From the NCBI GenBank assembly GCA_036426205.1, contig CM071570.1, positions 55,364,774 to 55,428,773 on the forward strand: a stretch of 64,000 nucleotides of DNA. The letters run 5' to 3'. Below are positions 22,260 through 33,344 of this stretch, one piece after another (positions within the stretch are counted from its first letter, which is position 1; each line of letters opens with the position of its first letter). The notes beneath the pieces were generated by a model. The model ran no database searches, was not told the DNA's origin, and saw only the letters and a list, made by a program, of their open reading frames with translations. The DNA is from Ascaphus truei. Its lineage: Eukaryota > Chordata > Amphibia > Anura > Ascaphidae. Position numbers and translations under genes: made by a program.

Positions 22260-23130
22260 ATGACTTTCCTTCGTCAATTATTTAAACAAAGACTGGAGAA
22301 TCCTGGAACTTGATTTCCCTGAGACTGCTTTGCTCAGTGGAAATACATTGCCTTGAGCCATCTCATGCTAAGCAAAATGATTTCTTGTTTGGATATACTG
22401 CAGTGCAGCCTGAGCATATCGCACTGCACGAAGTAGAACGATACGAGTTTAAAAAGAAAAAGCCTCCGGAGCTCACAGAGGTTTTAAGCACTGATACCAG
22501 GGGTAAAAGGGAGGTAAAATGATCTACCCATGGTCATCTGATTGTAATCTCAAACCAGTGTCACAGCCCAGTGCCTGTGGCTAATCCTCCTCCTGCAGAT
22601 ACTTTAACATTTGTGACAACCATTCAATGTTACAGAAGATTTCTTTCAGGATTAACATGAACTGTTCTGTCACTTGGTGCCTAGCACAGAGCACAACTGT
22701 GGGTTTGTGGACAATTAGGAGTGACTAACAGATTACGTTTGAATGCATAAGTACTTCAGCAGAGCACATCTTTAGTTGAATTAGATTTTGTCAGTAACGT
22801 CCAGCACAGAATGAGTTAATTTATATCTCTCTCATTTTAATGTCAAATGGATTTACAGGTATTCTATAGAAAGATGAATGCAGCCACCTCTGGGAATCCC
22901 TTGGGATCTGTCATCCAGGTGGCCTTAAAGCTGCAGTTCAGTTTTTTTTTTAATTTATTTTTTTACTTTAATAGCTTCATGTGGGCAATCTCTATTTACC
23001 TAAAGAACTGTATAGCTGTCAGTCAATCCGTTCTCCATGTATTAATCGGCGAAATTTTTGTGACATAATAAAAGCTGGCATTTGTTTATAATTTGCCCTA
23101 CGGCAGGTCAGTGGAGTGATTTACTCTGAA
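22260..23130. other. No gene recognised
   Basis: Mixed-composition DNA; TTAAAGCTGCAGTTCAG at about 22925 looks like a MITE end. I looked for exon-like frames and found none I can defend. Confidence 0.4.
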
Positions 23131-23184
23131 TCCATTCATGAGCTATCCCAGTGACGTACGTGCTCGCTCCCGTTTGCCGCTTTT

Positions 23185-24060
23185 TGTTTGGTGGTTGCTG
23201 CCCCCTTCGATCCGATATCCTGGGCTGCTCTCCCTGCTCCGCGTCGATGAGGGAGTGCAGGGGGCTTCTTGCGCTGGCATCTGTGGGGCAAGAGGAAGAG
23301 GGGAAGGGAGGGAGGGGAGCGGGAGATGGGTTCCCCTTCTGCTCGACTTGGTACCGAGTGTCTGCACTCCATGCCACCGCGAGGGAGATGAGGGGGGGGT
23401 TGCGCTGCCCCATGTGGGGGGTGGGGGGAAAGTGTAGGAAGGGGGTGGTAGGGGGAGACTGTGTCCCCTTCGTGCTCCGGTCCCTGTGCGCTGCTCCCTG
23501 GGACCGCAAGGAGAGTGCAGGGGGTTGTTGAGCGCCGCCTGGGGCGGTGGGAAGGAGGTGGCGGAGGTAGAGGGAATCTTTGTTCCCCTTTGCTCCGGTC
23601 CCTGTGTCTGCCTCCCTGCCCCGCACGTGAGAGATGCAGGGGGGTTGCGCGGTGCCCCTTTGGTGTGGTGGGGAAGGGTTTTGGGTGTTTTTGTTTGTTT
23701 TTTTTGAGGTTTTAGCGTGGAGATTTTGTCCCCCTTCGGATACGGTCCTGTGCTGTGCCTCCCTGCTCCGCACGGGGAGATGTCAGGGGCGGTTGCGCTG
23801 CCCATGTGGGGTGGGGGGTAAGGGAGGGTTGGTTTTGGTTTAGCGGTGGAGATTGTGTCCATTCGCTCGTTCCCTGTGTCTGCCTCGCCTGCTCCTGACA
23901 CGGGGGATTGGCAGGGGGTGTGTTGCGCCTGCCTGTGGGGGGGGTGGGGAAGGGATGGGGGCAGCGGATGATGTGTCCCCTTCTGACCTGATACCTGTGC
24001 CTGCCTCTCTGCGCTTGCGGGGTGAGATGCCTAGGGGGTTGTTGTCCCCGGAGAGTTCCC
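23185..24060. repeat. GC-rich minisatellite, about 130-bp unit, 7 copies
   Basis: A block starting near TCCCCTTCNTGCTC followed by CGGTCCCTGTG, CCTGCTCCGCAC and GAGATGCAGGGGGTTGC recurs at about 23191, 23331, 23464, 23584, 23729, 23857 and 23974. Spacing is 117-145 bp. The units are degenerate, with indels mainly in G runs. Long frames here on both strands are by-products. Confidence 0.85.
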
Positions 24061-24084
24061 TTGGGTTTGGCCAGCAGGTGTGTT

Positions 24085-24097
24085 GGTGTGATTGTGG

Positions 24098-24135
<38 letters not shown>

Positions 24136-25480
24136 ATATAAATGTGTGTGTTTGTGTGTATATAAATGTGTGTGTTTGTGTGTATATAAATGTGTGTGTT
24201 TGTGTATATATGTGTGTGTGTATATATGTGTTGTGTTTAGGATGTGTGCTGCTTAGCGTTGGTGTGTGGTTATTATATATATGTGGTTGTATAATTATGG
24301 TGGGTGGTGTATATATCATGTGTGTGTTGTGTATATGGGTTATGTGTTGTGGGGGTGTGTATATATGTTGGGTGTGTGTTGTAATATTGATGTGTGTGTA
24401 CTATGTGTGTGTGGTTGATATATAGTGTGGGTGTATATAGTGTGTCGGTGTGTGTGTATATATATGTGGTGTGTATTATGTGGGTGTGTGTGTATTATAT
24501 GGGGTGTGCGTGGGGTGTGTGTTGTGGTGTGTGACTGTGTGTGTTGTTATATATTATATATATATATATTATATATATACAGTGGTTTGAAAAATCACAA
24601 AAAAAATTCTACTGCCACACAAAAAAATTCTACTTCGCCACACCTTAGCTACCAAACGTGTATCTTGGGCCAATATTTACTTGCCCGGGGGTTAAAATCC
24701 ACTCGACGGTGCGGCGGAGCAATGTATAGGTTTGTCGTAACAACTTGTATATATAGATTTATATATATATGTGTGTGTGTGGTGTGTGTGTGTATTGGGT
24801 GTGAGTGTGTTGTGCACGCACCCTGCTTCCTATTCTCTTATCCCCAGCGACACTCCCCCTCCGCCCTTCTGGCCTATCCCCTTGGCCTCGCCTCCGCTGT
24901 ATTGTCCACATGCCCGCCCGAGAGGGTGTGTGTATGCCTAGTGTGTGTGTGTGTATTGTTGTTTTGTGTATATGTGTGTGTGTGTATATATATGTGTGTG
25001 GGTGTGGGTGTGGTGTGTATATGTTGGTGGGGGTGGTGGGTCGTCGGTGTGGGTGGATGCGCTAGAGGATAGATGTGTGTGTTATATATATGTGTGTGTG
25101 GGTGGGTGTGTGCTGTGTATGTTGTGTGTGTAGAGATGTGGGTGTGTGTGTAGGTGTGTATGGGTGTGTGTAGGTGTGTGTGTGTAGATATGTGTGTGGT
25201 GTGTGGTGTGTGTGTGTGGTGTGTTGGTGTGTTGTGTGGTATTGTGTGTGTTGTGTTATCTATATGTGATGTGCTGTTCTGTATTGTGATCATGTATGTG
25301 TGTTTTTTGTGGGTGATTGTCGTGTATTGTGTAGGTATTGTGTTGCTTGTCGCTTGCGGGGTTGTGTAGTGTGTGTGTGTGTGTGTGTGTGTGGGTTTGT
25401 GCGGTGTGTAGTCTTCCAGTTGGTCTCTCTCTCGTTTTGCGCTGTTCTCTAAGTGTGTGCGGTTGTGTGTGTTGTTGTAC
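24085..25480. repeat. (TG)n-rich compound microsatellite
   Basis: About 1.4 kb of TG, TATG and GTGTAT tracts on the plus strand. A 200-bp island at 24560-24780 (ACTTGCCCGG, CACCTTAGCTACC) looks like a different inserted repeat. Alternating purine-pyrimidine tracts favour Z-DNA (inference). Confidence 0.9.
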
Positions 25481-25794
25481 CACAGTTGTCCCCACCATCC
25501 GTCCCCCCCCCACCCCCTCCCCCTTGAAGTAGTAAAGTCTTGGACAATCAAAATACAAACGGTTATGTCAAACAAATGTTATTTAGTTTTGCTAGGAATT
25601 TATTCCATTTCTTTTTTTAAAGGTGGACTGGGGGCGAGTAGCTTTTTGGGTGATTTGTTAGATAGAGGTGTTGTGGGTGTGGTGTACACTGGAAGTCAGA
25701 ATACTTCTGTCAGACGCTTGGGTGTGTGTATGTGTGTACACACACACACACACCAAGGGTCTGACAGAATTCTTCTGATTCCAGTATGTCTGCC

Positions 25795-26020
25795 GCTGCT
25801 ACAGCGTACCATCCTCCTACCGCCCTCGCCGTCTCCGCCTTTCCATTCACATGGTCCTCTTCTCCCACTCCGCACCACTGCGTCCTCTGCCGCTGCCGAG
25901 CTTCGCGGCAGGATGCCGTCCTTCTCTCCCTCGCCGCCGCTACTGTATTCTTCTGCCGCTGTCGAGACTTCGTGCAGGATGCCGTTCCTCTCTCCCTCCG
26001 CTGCCGGCTTGCTGACCTTC
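25795..26020. repeat. Minisatellite, about 65-bp unit
   Basis: CTTCTGCCGCTG..GAG(A)CTTCG..GCAGGATGCCGT..CTCTCCCTC occurs twice in full (about 25885-25950 and 25950-26015), with a partial unit before. Confidence 0.7.
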
Positions 26021-26084
26021 GCTTATAATTCCATACATACATATACATATATACATACAGTATATATAAAATATATATATATAT

Positions 26085-26215
26085 AAATATATATATGTTC
26101 TTCTAGTATTTATTGATACCTTTTTTTTATTTGGACCAACAATTGTGTCATGGGACAAGCTTTCAAGAGTTTTCCTCTTCCTCAGAGTAAAGCAATACCA
26201 TAAATATATACGCAC
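26085..26215 (-). mobile_element. PLE-type 3' end with hammerhead
   Basis: On the minus strand: hammerhead motif, then CCCATGACACAATTGTTGG, an AAATAAAA stretch and GGTATCAATAAATAC. The piece at 30168-30245 follows the same order, so both belong to one family. Confidence 0.65.
26150..26192 (-). ncRNA. Hammerhead ribozyme motif, near-intact core
   Basis: Minus strand CTGAGGA (26179-26185), stem II AGAG/CTCT with loop GAAAA, one extra T, and GAAA (26161-26164). AGCT is then a palindromic stem III. The extra base beside stem II and a weak stem I make activity uncertain. Confidence 0.6.
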
Positions 26216-26219
26216 ATAA

Positions 26220-26600
26220 ACATGCGCACACAGTGTATATGTTGTCTGTGCGCATGTTATGTGTGCGTGTGCGCAGTTTGGTGCGTGTGCATATGTGTGC
26301 GTGTGCGTCATTGTATATGTGCGTGTACCATGTATACGTGTGTGCATGTTTGTGTGGTGATATATGTGCGTTTGCGCATGTTTATGTGCGCATGTATAGA
26401 GTGTGCATGTTTATGTGTACGTGTGTGCATGGTTAGTGTGGTGTGCGCATGTTGGGTGCGTGTGGCTGATGTGTGCGTGAGAGCATGTATGTGTGTATGT
26501 GTGGCGTGTGCGCTGTAGTTACGTGTGTGCATGTATTGTGCGTGTGCACGTGTATGTGTGCGCGGTGCGCATGTATTTGCGTGCGTGTGCTATATATCAT
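26220..26600. repeat. (TGTGCG)n / TGTGCATGT-rich array
   Basis: Degenerate TGTGCG and TGCATGTNTGTG units over about 380 bp. No coding meaning. Confidence 0.85.
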
Positions 26601-26639
26601 ATATCATACAACATTCACAAAGGGGGTAAGCGCGGCCCC

Positions 26640-27120
26640 TCCTACCCCAGCCGCGCAAAGCTCCCTTACCCCTATCGCCGCTCCCTTCCCCCCCCCGCCC
26701 GCTCGCCTAGCCCCCCCCTGCTCGCCTCCCTTACCCCCCCCCGCCCGCTATCTTCCCCCCCGGCCGCCAACTCCCCACCGCTGGGGGGCCATACAGCTCG
26801 GATCTGCGCAGTCACCACTCTCCCCACCTCTCACTCCCGTTGTTTGTGGTGTGTGTGTGTAGGGACATTTTACTCACTGCCAACAATTTGTTGCCTCACT
26901 TCACCCACCCTACCCCTGCCCTTCACCCCCCCTACCCTGCCCTCACCACCCCTGCCCCTTCACCCCCCTCTACCCCTGCCCTTCACCCCCCCTAACTAAC
27001 CCCTGCTCTTCACCCCCCTAACCCTGACCTTACCCACACCCTACCCTTCACCCACCCCTTACCCCTGCCCTTCACCCCCCCCTACCCCTGCCCTTCACCC
27101 CCCCCCCACGCCTGCCCTTT
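26640..27120. repeat. C-rich minisatellite
   Basis: Repeats of about 20 bp of the form CCCTGCCCTTCACCCCCC with variable C runs, clearest at 26885-27115. Confidence 0.85.
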
Positions 27121-27849
27121 TGACTGACGCACGCACACACCCTGACTTAGCACTCACACTCCCTGACTACGCACGCACACACACCATGACTGACGCAAAA
27201 CGGCAAACACACCCTGAATAGACGCACGCACACCCTGAGAGTGACGCACGCACAGACACCTGACTGACGCACGCACAAACCCTACTGACTACGTCACGAC
27301 ACACCACCTTGACTGCGTCACCACACAAACCCATTGACCTGGCGCTACGCACACAATCCCTTGCGGCGCTACTGCACATCAAACCGCTGACATGCTTCAC
27401 AACGAACACATCTGCACGACAGTCCGCGTACGTGACACTCACACCCTGACTGACGCACGCACACATCGACCCTGACTTGACGCACGCACACCACCTGAAG
27501 ACGCACGCACACCACCTGACGACGCACGCACATCACACTGACGCTACGCAAACACGTTGTACTGACTGACGCTACGCACACACACACACACACTGACTGA
27601 TGAGCAATGATATGACACACACCACCATACATTACTGACAGCTACGCACACAAACCCCTCCAGGCCCATGCACACAACCACCCTTGGTAGCCATTTACAG
27701 TGCACACCACACAGTAATGACGGCTTGAGCACACCACATCACACTACATCACACACCCACTGACTGCTGCACACACACACACTGACTGCTGCACACACAC
27801 TGACACACACACTGACACACACACTGACACACACACACACTGACACAAA

Positions 27850-27880
<31 letters not shown>

Positions 27881-28400
27881 TGACACACACACACACTGAC
27901 ACACACACACACTGACTGACACACACACACACACTGACTGACGCACGCGCGCACACCCACGCGCACACACACACAGACTGACGCGCGCGCGCACACACAC
28001 AATGAATGGTACACACACACACACTGACACACACACACACACACATACACTGACACACACACACACTGACACACACACTGACACACACACACACACATAC
28101 ACACACACACACACACTGACTGACACACACTGACTGACACACACACACACACTGACTGACACACACACACTTACTGACGCGCGCGCGCGCACACCCCCAC
28201 ACTGACTGAATGACTGACTGACTGCCGCACGCACACACTGACTGACTGAGGCACACACACACGCACACACTGACTGTGTGTGTGTGCGTCAGTCAGTCTG
28301 TGTGTGTGTTTGTGTTTCTGCGTCAGACTCACTGACGCGCGCACACACACACTGACTGACTGACGCACACACAATGACTGACGCACACATACTGCATTAA
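27120..28400. repeat. CTGACTGACGCACGCACAC tandem array
   Basis: Units of about 20 bp (CTGACTGACGCACGCACAC and shorter CTGACACACACAC forms) over about 1.3 kb. Regular in the middle, with more indels at 27250-27700. The plus strand is CA-rich, opposite to the TG-rich array at 24.1-25.5 kb. A TG-sense island at 28274-28318 is locally inverted. Confidence 0.9.
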
Positions 28401-28528
28401 GCTGTAAAGGAGGGAGGGGGGGAACTGGATTGATGTGAATGGGGGACAAACAGAGAGAGGGGGAGGGGTGAGGAGAGAGAGAGGAGCGGGAACATTACAT
28501 CCCGGGCAACGCCGGGTCTCTCAGCTAG
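28400..28528 (+). mobile_element. Helitron-like 3' terminus
   Basis: The hairpin CCCGGGCAACGCCGGG (28501-28516, CCCGG/CCGGG stem) lies eight bases before CTAG (28525-28528), followed by T. A short GC hairpin just before CTRR with insertion next to T is the hallmark of a Helitron 3' end. The 5' TC end was not located, so how much of the upstream satellite belongs to the element is unknown. Confidence 0.6.
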
Positions 28529-28530
28529 TA

Positions 28531-30160
28531 TAAAATAAACGTAAAGAGAGGGTGCATACCATTCAATGATGGATACAAAAAAAGGAACAACAGGACAGTC
28601 ACTCTTATACTCCCAGAAAGTGAATATATATATCATTTATATATATATATGGAGTGGAAGTGTATTGTGTGTATTTACCTACACACTCACTCCACATTTC
28701 AGTAACATACATATACATCTAAATAATATTCACATATACACGTTTGCTATAAATGGAATTATTACAATTTTACATTATATACACGTGCAATGAATGGAAT
28801 AAACACTGTAATAAGTTTGAAATCGCCTATCCGAGCTGCTATGCATGGCTGATCCCTTTTCTCCAGCTTCCTTGAATGTACTACTGTATGAGGAAGATCA
28901 TGTGACCAGATGCTAGTGCACGTTTAGAGAGAGGGAGGGCAGTGCTGACAAAGGGGTGTGCCTGGGTTTGTGACAGGCCATGAAGGGGCAGTGCCTTAGC
29001 AAATGCTTGTTAAAATAGAATACAAGAAAATTGGTCTTTCAAAGTTGTTTTTTTAAAAACATAAAATGCTAAAAGTATTATTTCTTACTACAGAACTGAT
29101 TTATTAAAAAAAACACACATGCAGGATATAGACTGAACTGCAGCTTTAAAGGGCAGTTTTAAATAGAGAGGTGCGAAATTATCCGAAATGCAGTCGTAAA
29201 CGTTTTATCATCACTTTTGTTTCCTTATTAAATGCTTCGCTATGCCTCAAAGGGGAATGAGGGAAGAACAGTTTTCTTCTGGTTCTCGACCTTGGGAGAA
29301 CACTTTCCAAATCTCTATTGTTTAAGAGCTTTGGAGAGGGTATGTGATCCATCATGGTACTTTACTACGTGGCTGAATGTGTAAGAGTTTGGTAAACATG
29401 TTTTCTATGTGATGATATCAACTACATATTTTAACGTTTTGAATAGAATTAATTTCAAATAACTTGGCAAATGTAAACTGAAATGTAGGTACAGAATTGT
29501 CAACCCAGAACAAGTGCAGCAAAGCTCAATGTGTATACTGTGATTATTTGTAATTTTCGGAGGAATGGGTTGGGGAGATACAGATGTAGACAACACTATC
29601 ACACTTGGTATAGCACAATAACGCGTTTCCACTGTTCTACGCTTTAGCACGTTATTGTGTGGTTTTCAATTTGAAGGAGCCACAAAATTCCGGGAGATGT
29701 ACATAAAATCGCACAAATAACTTGTGTCAGTGTGTTGGTTACATTTGTATTGTAAAACTTCAGTTAATCGGGTATGAATTATTCCGTTTTAGAAGGTTCA
29801 AAGTAATAATCGTTTATAGGACTACGCCATCCTTACAAAAAAGTCTCTGCATCAATGCTAGAGTATTTTACCAAGTGTGTGATCAGAAGAATAAAATGAA
29901 AGTTAGGCAATTTGGACTAAGGGATACACCTTTAAGCATCTTGCCACCTATCTCGTAGCGGGCCAGGAGGTGTCTTGTGGAATAGCACCACTTAGTAAAT
30001 TTGGCCCATTTCCTTTACAATCTTTCACTCTAACGCTACCCTATATATTTTTTTTAAGTATCTTAGCATCTCCTCTTCCCTCTTTGTGCACTGACTTCTC
30101 TGTCCATTTTCCCCCACACACGGAATCCTTAACGGTGCTACAAATAATTAGAAGATCTGT
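28531..30160. other. No gene recognised
   Basis: AT-rich DNA. Holds the 29085-29152 block shared with 22188-22252 and a MITE-like TTTAAAGGGCAGTTTTAAA at 29151. Otherwise nothing identified. Confidence 0.4.
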
Positions 30161-30167
30161 CTGACCT

Positions 30168-30245
30168 GAGGAAGAAAGCATTGCATTCCAACGCTAGTCT
30201 AAAATATATTGTCATTTCAGATAAGAGGTATTACCTACAATTTCA
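30168..30245 (+). mobile_element. PLE-type 3' end, hammerhead remnant
   Basis: CCTGAGGAAGAAAGC and a mutated GAAA position (CCAACGCT) are followed by the AATATATTGTCA..GAGGTATTACC order of the 26.1-kb family. Stem II no longer pairs well. Heavily decayed. Confidence 0.5.
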
Positions 30246-30607
30246 ACCGGACTAAAAAGGCTGCATGAGCCTATTTCACTTCTGCTTCTAACAAACCTCT
30301 TTCTATCTAATCTCTGTCCCATCAATATGTTTTCTCCTCTGTCTTTGTCTCAGTAGACTATTTACCTCTTCCCATTTCTTTCATCCTTTTATCTTTCCCC
30401 TTTCCTCTTACACTCTTTTGAAGGAGAATTACCTGTGTTCTGTTTCATGACCCGACCTCGTTACAAAATAAAGAAAACGTGGACACCATGGAAGGAGAAT
30501 GCAGCAACACTAGCAGTCTAAACATTTTATTTTTAATATACTTAATGACTCATCAGCTATCTTTGACAATACGTAGAGAGCCAGACTAATGGTGGTAGTT
30601 GTTATTA

Positions 30608-30727
30608 GCTTTTTTTCTTTATTGAACATTTTCAACAAATATCATTTTACATGAAGGCGAAATAATAATAACAATCTAAAGAATAAAAACATAAATATAC
30701 CTTCTATCAGTGTCGTAGCTAGACTCT

Positions 30728-30776
<49 letters not shown>
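30608..30776. repeat. Possible L1 tail and (TC)n microsatellite
   Basis: TTTTTTTCTTTATTGAACAT at 30611 resembles a minus-strand LINE 3' end. It is followed by (TC)n at 30723-30776, which is certain; the LINE tail is not. Confidence 0.5.
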
Positions 30777-30778
<2 letters not shown>

Positions 30779-30894
30779 GTCTTTCTTTTCCCTCTTATGT
30801 ATTTCTCTCTTGTACTTCGTTTTCTCTCTGTGTCTCTTCCTTCCTGTATCCTTTTCTTTTCATGTCTGTTTTTACCCCTGTGATTTAACCCTTC

Positions 30895-31050
30895 CCCTCC
30901 CTCTGACCTATCCCAACCTGTCTCTCAGGCTGCAGCTCCAGCCCCGCCCACTGGCTGAGGCCCCGCCCCTTTCCTCCCTCTCACCTTTCCCAGCCTGTCC
31001 CTCAGGCTGCAACTCCAGCCCCACGCTGCACTATTTGAGGCCACGCCCCC
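30895..31050. repeat. GC-rich tandem duplication, about 80 bp
   Basis: CCTGTCTCTCAGGCTGCAGC and the following CTCCAGCCCCGCCC-type block occur twice (about 30915 and 30995), the second copy diverged. Confidence 0.7.
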
Positions 31051-32039
31051 TAACCTTGGCCCTGCCCACCTGCTGAGGAAGGATTTCCCCTCTGTCTTTC
31101 CTACGGCATCTCAAGGCCCAGACCCCTGATCCAGGCCCCAACCACCTATAGAGGAAGCGATTTCCCTCTGTGCTTCCTTCCTGCATCTCAGACCCCGCAA
31201 CGTTCCGCCTACAGGAGGGGGGAGAGCAGACCCCCCTGAATGATCTAACAAAGTCTTGCTGTACTGCATAGTTAGTGCCCATTTATTTAAAAAAAAGGAT
31301 ACTTGATTTTCTCTGTCTGCAAATTAGTCAAATCTTTCAATAGCCACGATAGAAAATACTAATATATCTATTAGATTTATTGTTGAGGGAAATCTTTCAA
31401 CCAAAGATTGTGCATTGTGAGCTGTGAGGACTAGACCCACATATAGAGCACCATCACCTTTTCCAGTAAAACAAATCTCTAAAAATATAAGTGTCCATGT
31501 TCGGGCATAAACTTCATTCTACACATGACATTTATATAATGCAGCACTTTATTCCAAAAATGTTTTATCTTTCTACGAGACGCCAGTCAATGGAAGAGAT
31601 TAGCATTAGGCTGATTACATTTAAAGCAGGTATCTCGGTATTCTGTTTTAAATATTTCAACCTGTGCTAGTGTCAAAAATTATGTAAAAGTTTGAATTTC
31701 ATCTGTCTCAGATCCTAAGATTTGGTAGGAGATAGAACTAACTTAATTGTAACCAGAAACTAGATCCCCCAGACTCTCCAGTTCCAGCCTTCAGGCAGTC
31801 CCGTGAAACGTGAAGATTTCGAAATCTGCAGTTCTGCTTCCATAAATCTAGTACTCTTTCAGAGAGACTATTTAACTATTTCTAAATGGTGTCATATTTG
31901 AAAATATGCAAGCAAAAATTTGGTTCATTAAATTTTTCTTTGACTTGTTCAAAAAACATTTTTTTAAAATACAGATACACTGTCTGCTAGATTCTCAATG
32001 ACTCCAATACTTTTATCTGGCCAAAGGAAAAAAACACAT

Positions 32040-32225
32040 TGGATCTCCTTGCACATTTTTAAGAGGGAGTAGTTACTGTTGAGTGATTTAGTCGGAAGCC
32101 AGATTGGAATTGACTAAGAAATGTAGACTTTTTATTAAAGTTGCGTAGTTCGGGATTAACGCATTTTTACTTTACTTTGAATAATTGAGGTAGAATAGAG
32201 ATAGGTCTGTAGTTTGAGACCATGG
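32040..32225 (-). pseudogene. LINE reverse transcriptase fragment (L2/CR1/Jockey type)
   Basis: The minus strand translates as NYRPISILPQLFKVK at 32173-32216 and FQSGFR followed by HSTVTT at about 32065-32115. These are RT motifs of L2/CR1/Jockey-type LINEs. A stop lies between. Upstream similarity ends at about 32225, where unrelated GC-rich DNA starts. Downstream coding (31400-32040) is too decayed to follow. Confidence 0.7.
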
Positions 32226-32589
32226 GGGATATTCTAGTAGCTGCAACTTGTGCAAATCCATGCGGAAAAAGTGCCAGTGGCGCACCGATCCCGCAGGCGA
32301 AAGTTGGGCCTGACTTCCGGTGGAACCCAACTTCCGGCACCAACTGAAGCTCGTACGGTTGGGGCTTCCATTGAAGGCCAGGCTATAGCTAGGGCAAGCA
32401 TGTGTTTGGGAGCCAGACACGGATGTTGGGCCCCATCTCTGCCTGGGCCTAACTTCCAGCGCCGTCCAATCCCCCTACAGCTGCCAGGCCCGGGATAGCT
32501 GTCCTGGCTCTTCCCCCCCACCACCTTCCATTGGCGGCCCTGGATGCTTGCATATCAAAGCAGGTAAAATGTACTTGTGAATTTGTGTT
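32226..32589. other. GC-rich segment of unknown origin
   Basis: About 360 bp of higher GC between a LINE RT fragment and a PLE 3' end, with ACTTCCGG and CAACTTCCGGC repeats. Probably a MITE or LTR piece; no ends found. Confidence 0.35.
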
Positions 32590-32977
32590 AACTTAATCCA
32601 CCCACCCACACCATTTATATCCACTCCCACTCCACACACACCTTTTGTAAAGCACTGTATATACTGTGGGCTCTCCATTCATTTTTATTCACACTGATAC
32701 ACACACACACTCTTACATCACTTGCTTTCAGGAACCTTTTGACACCTCTAGCCATAAAACACATCCACACCGGGGGAAGGACTAGCACAGATAACATTCC
32801 CAGAGACACAAATATACCTTTTGCTTGCTTCATTCATTGTAACATCGCCGGAAGAAGAGATCAGTGTATCTCGAAAGCTCGCACAAATAAAAGCATTTCG
32901 TTAGCCACAGAACAGTATCATCTATTTATTTTTTGATTATTGAAGCTCGGCTAACACGGTACTGATACCTCTACATG
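32590..32977 (+). mobile_element. PLE 3' end, same family as 6890-7074
   Basis: 32590-32770 repeats the 3' UTR seen after the RT-GIY-YIG gene at 6.9 kb. It then continues through a hammerhead-like motif, AAATAAAAGCATTTCGTTAG and CCACAGAACAGTATC. A similar end lies inverted at 62105-62230. It supplies the part of the PLE lost in the N gap. Confidence 0.8.
32845..32886 (+). ncRNA. Hammerhead-like motif, one core change
   Basis: CGGAAGA (32849-32855; CTGANGA with T4 changed) is followed by a perfect 5-bp stem II (GAGAT/ATCTC, loop CAGTGT) and GAAA (32873-32876). AGCT is the palindromic stem III and C sits at position 17. The relative at 62165-62215 reads CAGAAGA at the same place, so the T4 change may be shared by the family. 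Confidence 0.5.
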
Positions 32978-32985
32978 TGTTAACT

Positions 32986-33333
32986 CAGGGGGGCGCAAAC
33001 TTTTTTCCCTGCGCCCCCCTGACGGCTGTCCCCTCACTCCCGCGCCCCCCCCAACCCCAACTTACCCGCGCTCCGGCGTAATGACGTCACGTTGCCATAG
33101 CAACGTGACGTCACATGACCTCGCAGCGTCATTTTGACGCCGCGTTGCCATGGCACCGCAGGGAGGAAGCCGCCGGAGCCATGGTAAGTTAGGTTTACAG
33201 AGGCCCTGCAGCTCCCCCGGCACTTAATTTAAGTGCCTTCGGGAAGCGCGCGGGGCCTCTGTAAACACCGCGCCCCCCGTCGGCAGTGTCGCGCCCCCCC
33301 TGGGGGTCGCGCCCCACAGTTTGCGCACCGCTG
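32986..33333. mobile_element. hAT-type MITE, copy 2 (348 bp), 8-bp TSD
   Basis: Ends CAGGGGGGCGCAAACT and AGTTTGCGCACCGCTG are inverted repeats. TGTTAACT flanks both sides (32978-32985 and 33334-33341). Inside, two CRE octamers TGACGTCA (33082-33089, 33106-33113) sit symmetrically around GTTGCCATAGCAAC (33091-33104). No transposase. Probably younger than the copy at 17978. Confidence 0.92.
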
Positions 33334-33344
33334 TGTTAACTTAT

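Noticed and set aside
22310..22560. Possible short host exon (open frame with CTCCTCCTGCAG downstream)
   Set aside because: No family similarity, no paired splice sites in a consistent frame; not defensible.
23138..23901. Pro-rich frames of 220-250 codons on the minus strand
   Set aside because: They follow the 130-bp GC-rich minisatellite unit and repeat with it; no gene support.
23185..24060. CpG-island promoter
   Set aside because: The GC-rich block is a tandem minisatellite with G runs; no unique flanking exon or promoter motif was found.
27739..28270. Cys/Val-rich frames of about 170 codons on the minus strand
   Set aside because: Translations of (TG)n-type repeats in different frames; not secreted Cys-rich proteins.
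27120..28400. Telomeric or centromeric satellite
   Set aside because: The unit is not TTAGGG-like, and the array is short and followed by a Helitron-like end.
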